Part shown: positions 6,441 through 9,681 of the stretch, piece after piece | Position numbering within the stretch: the first letter of the stretch is position 1 | How the letters are laid out: every line of letters starts with the position of its first letter | Source of the DNA: Sphingomonadaceae bacterium | GTDB lineage: Bacteria; Pseudomonadota; Alphaproteobacteria; Sphingomonadales; Sphingomonadaceae | Assembly: GCA_016742125.1 (NCBI GenBank) | Contig: JACVCM010000106.1 | Coordinates: forward strand, 1-9,681 | Direction: 5' to 3' | Length of the DNA stretch: 9,681 nucleotides | Notes under the pieces: model-generated | What the model saw: only the letters and a program-made list of their open reading frames with translations | Databases searched by the model: none | Told to the model about the DNA's origin: nothing | Made by a program: the position numbers and the translations under genes

Positions 6441-7573
6441 GCGGTTACCATTCCTTGTGATACTGCCCCCGCTTGATTGTTTTCGACCGGTATAATGCGG
6501 TTTTGATAGGGTAGTTCCAGCAAAACCTCAAATCCTCCGCCGGCCTTGACATAATGTTCGAAACGCTGGTCATCACCATATGCCTGAACCAGTCGTTCAC
6601 GCGTATTGGCCATGCCAACCCCTGTCGACAGGCTGTGGTCTTGCTGCCCCGGCTGCAACCCCGGACCGGTATCCGACACGATGATCCGAACCCTTTGGCC
6701 GACGAGTTGAGCACTGACCGAAATATCGGCCCCTTCCTCTTTGGGGGTCACGGCATATTTGATCGCATTCTCGACCAGTGGTTGCAGCAGCAGCGATGGC
6801 ACCAGCGCATTCTCGACTGCGGGTTCAATGACGAAAAATGTCCGCAATCGCTCTTCGAAACGCATTTTCTCGATGTCCAGATACAGCTTCAGAGTTTCGA
6901 TCTCTTGCGTAAGCGGCACTTTAGCCGCGGCCTCGTTGATCAGTGTAAAGCGTAGGAAGGAAGACAACCGGGACAGCATGGCATTAGCCTGCTCGGTCTG
7001 TTTCAGCAAAACGAGCGTCGAAATGCTGTTGAGCGTGTTGAAAAGAAAATGCGGGTTGAGCTGGTACCGCAGCATTGTGAGCTGCGCACTTGTCGCCTGC
7101 GCTTCCAGCCGGAGCATCTGGTCGGCCTGCTCCTCGGCGCGGACGAAATAGTTGATGGCGTAATAGAGCGCCGACCAGGCCGCAAGCAGAACCGAGTTGA
7201 TGTAAATCGCAGCCAGCCATAGTTGCGCAAACGGGGTTTCGTCCGCTCCTTCGCGAATGGTTTGCAGCACCCAAACATCGATATAGGCATAGCCGATTGT
7301 CGCCACCGATACCGCAATGGCGGTGGCGCTCCAGGTGATGAACGGCCGCTGATCGATCAGGAAACGGTAGATCACCGACAAGACTAGGGTAATCGAATAG
7401 CCGGTCACGGCCGAAATCAGGATTGGGACGAGGAAGCTGACCGGCTGACCCTGCGCAATCCCCGATGCCGCACGCAGGATTACCGCGCCAGCCCAGCCTG
7501 CCGAATGCAGGTTCCAGAATGCGCGGTTCTTGTCGGCAAAAAAAGGTTTATCGGTCAGCTCTAGAACGGCCAT
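6437..7573 (-). CDS. LytS/YehU-type membrane sensor histidine kinase
   Basis: This 378-residue sensor kinase partners the downstream LytTR regulator. About four membrane helices are visible (roughly residues 25-42, 46-72, 78-104 and 116-143), with no obvious extracellular domain, so sensing is probably intramembrane. A short coiled region (about 145-170) leads to the His_kinase motif LRYQLNPHFLFNTLNSIS with phospho-acceptor His175. The ATP-binding part shows LLLQPLVENAIKYAV (Asn269), SDTGPGL (Asp301) and a glycine-rich GVGMANTRERL. All key residues are present. No Shine-Dalgarno precedes ATG 7573. A TAAAAT box lies about 17 bases upstream on this strand, which could give a very short or leaderless transcript; this is a weak inference. 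The 89-base gap to the HD-domain gene is the shared divergent promoter region. Confidence 0.94.
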   Translation of the reverse strand: MAVLELTDKPFFADKNRAFWNLHSAGWAGAVILRAASGIAQGQPVSFLVPILISAVTGYSITLVLSVIYRFLIDQRPFITWSATAIAVSVATIGYAYIDVWVLQTIREGADETPFAQLWLAAIYINSVLLAAWSALYYAINYFVRAEEQADQMLRLEAQATSAQLTMLRYQLNPHFLFNTLNSISTLVLLKQTEQANAMLSRLSSFLRFTLINEAAAKVPLTQEIETLKLYLDIEKMRFEERLRTFFVIEPAVENALVPSLLLQPLVENAIKYAVTPKEEGADISVSAQLVGQRVRIIVSDTGPGLQPGQQDHSLSTGVGMANTRERLVQAYGDDQRFEHYVKAGGGFEVLLELPYQNRIIPVENNQAGAVSQGMVTA

Positions 7574-7662
7574 GGCGCGGGTCTAGCCGTATTTTACCTT
7601 TGCATGAAGCCCTTGTTTCACGTCGGCGTCGTGATAGCATGACGGTAGAGAGGATTTCGGCC

Positions 7663-8262
7663 ATGAACCATCAAGACGACCGCGCATCATTTCACGATAT
7701 GTCGGAAAGCACGCAGGAAGACTGGCAGATCATCATGCGGCACAATATCCCGTTCGCGCAGAATGGCGGCCGAAGGATTCTGGATCATTTGAAGCTGCTC
7801 GATGGCGATTTTGGCGGATTTGCCGTCGATCGTCTGACCCATTCGCTGCAGACGGCGACCCGCGCCTACCGCGATGGGCGTGAGAATGACTATGTCGTGA
7901 TGGCGCTATTGCACGACATAGGCGACACGCTGGGCGCGTCCAACCATCCCGACATCGCCGCCGCGATATTGAAGCCTTTTGTGTCCGAAAAGCTGCACTG
8001 GATCGTTCAACATCACGGCATCTTTCAGGGGCATAATTTTTTCCATCATCTGGGTCTGGATCGCGACATGCGCGAACAATTTCGAGGTCATGAGTGGTTC
8101 GCCGACACTGAGGAATTTATCGACAAATATGACTGCCCGGCGTTCGATCCGGATTACGACACACTGCCGCTCGAGTTTTTCGAGCCAATCGTAATGGAAC
8201 TGTTCCGCTTTCCGAAGAACAGCATCTACAAGCGCGCGGTGGAAACTGAAGCGGCTCAGTAA
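7663..8262 (+). CDS. HD-domain protein, predicted MIOX/PhnZ-like di-iron enzyme
   Basis: This 199-residue cytosolic protein of the HD superfamily probably belongs to the 'predicted HD phosphohydrolase' group that includes PhnZ. Metal ligands are visible in order: His60 (RLTHSLQ), His84-Asp85 (LLHDIGD), His95 (SNHPDIA), His118 (VQHHGIFQGH) and Asp157 (DKYDCPAFD). The spacing and the H-G-I-F-Q-G-H and K-Y-D contexts resemble myo-inositol oxygenase and PhnZ, whose mixed-valent di-iron centre oxygenates its substrate instead of hydrolysing phosphate. The substrate is unknown; no phosphonate or inositol genes are nearby. I chose ATG 7663 because GAGAGG lies 9 bases upstream. ATG 7639 is in frame but lacks a Shine-Dalgarno, and the frame stays open back to 7465. 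A weak promoter (TTGTTT at about 7613, TAGCAT about 16 bases later) would place the transcript start between the two ATGs. The gene is divergent from the histidine kinase. Confidence 0.85.
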   Translation: MNHQDDRASFHDMSESTQEDWQIIMRHNIPFAQNGGRRILDHLKLLDGDFGGFAVDRLTHSLQTATRAYRDGRENDYVVMALLHDIGDTLGASNHPDIAAAILKPFVSEKLHWIVQHHGIFQGHNFFHHLGLDRDMREQFRGHEWFADTEEFIDKYDCPAFDPDYDTLPLEFFEPIVMELFRFPKNSIYKRAVETEAAQ

Positions 8263-8282
8263 CGCGCCGGTTAATCGCCGCA

Positions 8283-8322
8283 GCCCTGAGCCTTCAGCGC
8301 CATCGCGCTCACGGCTCAAGGC
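8283..8322. terminator. Hairpin between convergent HD-domain and NAD-GDH genes
   Basis: GCCCTGAGCC (8283-8292) pairs with GGCTCAAGGC (8313-8322) at 9 of 10 positions. Inside, AGCGC/GCGCT (8296-8300, 8305-8309) closes a CATC loop. It lies between the stop codons at 8262 and 8349, as expected for a shared terminator. It lacks a T-run on either strand, so it may depend on Rho or act only as a 3' stabilising structure. Confidence 0.4.
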
Positions 8323-8348
8323 TATGATGTTGCCATGACGGCTCGTTC

Positions 8349-9681
8349 CTACCGCCCCAGCAGGACCCTTGCCTGTCCGGCGATCTGGGCGAGCATGGCT
8401 GGCGTTGGCATCCCGGCTAGTTTGGCACGGTCCACCATTGCCTTGAAAACCCGGACACGGGCCGCATTTTCTGCAATCCAGGCTTGCGCGTCCTCGACGG
8501 GCTTCTTTGCACCGCGGCGCCGCAGGAAATCGAGGCGCATGGCCTGAAAATCCCTTGCGAGGCCGGCAACCAGCAAGCGCTCCCAGGGATCGTGCGGATC
8601 CATCTGCATCGCGGTGCCTTGTGCCCATCCGATGCCAAGCGCATCGCCCAGGGCGGTAAAGGCCTGCGTCAATGCGGTGACATCCGCCTTTTGGGTAGAG
8701 GAAAGCGCAGCCAGACCGATTGCACCGTCAAGCTGTGCCATTTGCACCAGCCTTTCGGCGATCTTCCGCGGCGCGCCGTTTTCGATAAGCCGCAGACCAA
8801 AGCTCTCGGTCTGATGCCGGACATCGGCAGGCAGCAGACTGTCAAGCGAGTCCGACAGCTTTTTCAGAACCGGCGCATAGATTGCCGTTGCGCCGCCAAC
8901 ATCACGGCCTTCGGCGGCGTTACGGATGATGTCGGCCATTTGCGCGCGAGTCTCGACCGCGGCCTGATTGAACAGCATCAGGCGGGTCGATTCGGCCATA
9001 TCGGCGCTGTCAATCGCCGCCCAAAGCGACGGCAGGTCGTAAATGCGCTCGGCAATCGCAAACGCCGCTGCGACATCGCCCAGGCTGCATCCCTCTTCCT
9101 CCGCCAGTTCGAACGGATGAAGCATGCCAAGCCGGTTCACCATACGGTTAGCCAATTTGGTTGCGATGATTTCCTTTCGAAGCCGGTGTGCAAGGATTGC
9201 CGACTTGTGTTTTGCAACCATCGCAGCAGGAAAAGCGGCGAGCAGTTCGCTGTCCATGGACGGGTCAGTCGCAAGCGGCGCTTCCTCCACACCATCCTGT
9301 GCCGCCAGTTTGGCGGTCGAGAGCAGCACGGCAAGTTCAGGCCGCGTAAGCCCCCGCCCCTCGCTCGCACGCCGGAATAGCTCGTCGTTGGGTGCAATCC
9401 CCTCCACAGCCCGGTCGAGACGGCCGTCGCTTTCAAAGGTTTCGATAAGCCGCACATAGGCCGGCAAATCCCCGACCCCGCCCGTCTCGGCAATCGACAG
9501 CGCCAGCGTCTGCAGGCGGTTATCCTCCAGCACAAAATGCGACACCGCGTCGGGCATTTCGGCGAGAAGCCTGTTACGGACCGGTTCCTTCAGCCGGTCG
9601 GCGCGCCTTTTGGCGTTGAGCGCGGTCTTGATATTCACCCTATTTGTCCGAACAGTGGCACCGGCACTGTTGTCGGTAAAA
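8349..9681 (-). CDS. gdhB: NAD-specific glutamate dehydrogenase, large (about 180 kDa) type, C-terminal part (5' end outside window)
   Basis: This enzyme deaminates glutamate to 2-oxoglutarate and ammonium using NAD. The minus-strand frame is open from the window edge to the TAG at 8349, giving about 443 residues, roughly the last quarter of a protein usually near 1,550-1,600 residues. Family blocks seen: DNSAG, VNIKTALNA, VLEDNRLQTLALSIAE, LPAYVRLIETFE, GRGLTRPELAVLLSTAKL, IIATKLANRMVNRLG and HPFELAEEEG, then the helical C-terminal domain. The GTG at 9638 is an internal Val codon (in VNIK), not a start. Oddity: between DNSAG and VNIK the protein reads ATVRTNR, where the family has a nearly invariant VDCSD(H/N)E. 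The bases for Cys-Ser-Asp are present, one frame over (9646-9654). This suggests two compensating single-base indels. The function of this copy depends on whether that change is real. Confidence 0.93.
   Translation of the reverse strand, partial: FTDNSAGATVRTNRVNIKTALNAKRRADRLKEPVRNRLLAEMPDAVSHFVLEDNRLQTLALSIAETGGVGDLPAYVRLIETFESDGRLDRAVEGIAPNDELFRRASEGRGLTRPELAVLLSTAKLAAQDGVEEAPLATDPSMDSELLAAFPAAMVAKHKSAILAHRLRKEIIATKLANRMVNRLGMLHPFELAEEEGCSLGDVAAAFAIAERIYDLPSLWAAIDSADMAESTRLMLFNQAAVETRAQMADIIRNAAEGRDVGGATAIYAPVLKKLSDSLDSLLPADVRHQTESFGLRLIENGAPRKIAERLVQMAQLDGAIGLAALSSTQKADVTALTQAFTALGDALGIGWAQGTAMQMDPHDPWERLLVAGLARDFQAMRLDFLRRRGAKKPVEDAQAWIAENAARVRVFKAMVDRAKLAGMPTPAMLAQIAGQARVLLGR

Noticed and set aside
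7465..7662. N-terminal extension of the HD-domain protein back to 7465
   Set aside because: It would overlap the kinase start region on the other strand and lacks family similarity; GAGAGG places the start at 7663.
8484..9380. A 298-codon open frame on the plus strand opposite the NAD-GDH gene
   Set aside because: It mirrors the high-GC third-position bias of the real minus-strand gene; the minus frame has clear GDH family motifs and this one has none.
8349..9638. A separate 429-residue gene starting at the GTG at 9638
   Set aside because: The frame continues upstream without a stop to the window edge and encodes DNSAG, which belongs to the same GDH family motif; the GTG is the Val of VNIK.
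1..9681. Search for CRISPR arrays, tRNA/rRNA genes, insertion sequences, toxin-antitoxin or phage genes
   Set aside because: No regularly spaced repeats, cloverleaf-like sequences, transposase or integrase motifs, or small paired toxin-antitoxin genes were seen.

Overview
The window looks like an ordinary chromosomal segment of an alphaproteobacterium, most likely a sphingomonad (Sphingopyxis/Sphingorhabdus-like). This is inferred from the gene families and their style: a PutA without a DNA-binding domain, a very large-type NAD-glutamate dehydrogenase, a glycine-zipper envelope protein with an RYD-rich spacer, and a LytTR two-component pair. No species assignment is possible by eye. There are no tRNAs, rRNAs, CRISPR arrays, insertion sequences or phage genes, and no gap over 300 bases lacks a gene.

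Left part: positions 1-2042 carry the 5' two thirds of putA (minus strand; its 3' end lies outside the window). Upstream, on the same strand, is a small secreted glycine-zipper protein (2193-2573) followed by a clear intrinsic terminator and two further hairpins. Divergent from it is a phytase-like esterase-domain protein (2737-3762). It converges on rpmB (3785-4075, minus), and the rpmB terminator lies inside the last codons of the phytase-like gene.

Middle: rpmB and tadA (4206-4661, plus) are divergent across a 130-base promoter region. tadA converges on a YghX-like dienelactone hydrolase (4658-5536, minus), and their stop codons overlap. Upstream on the minus strand is a two-gene operon: a LytS/YehU-type membrane histidine kinase (6437-7573) and a LytTR response regulator (5637-6440), joined by a 4-base ATGA overlap.

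Right part: an HD-domain protein (7663-8262, plus), divergent from the kinase, keeps all the ligands expected of the MIOX/PhnZ-type di-iron oxygenases. It converges on the 3' part of an NAD-glutamate dehydrogenase gene (8349-9681, minus; its 5' end lies outside the window).

Metabolically, PutA (proline to glutamate) and NAD-GDH (glutamate to 2-oxoglutarate) are consecutive steps, but here they are separate transcription units. The rest is housekeeping translation (rpmB, tadA) plus envelope and signalling genes.

I found no convincing new multi-gene system. The most unusual signal is at the right edge. In the NAD-GDH gene the almost invariant CSD(H/N)E segment appears to be read out of frame between two compensating single-base indels, which is either a sequence error or an odd local substitution.
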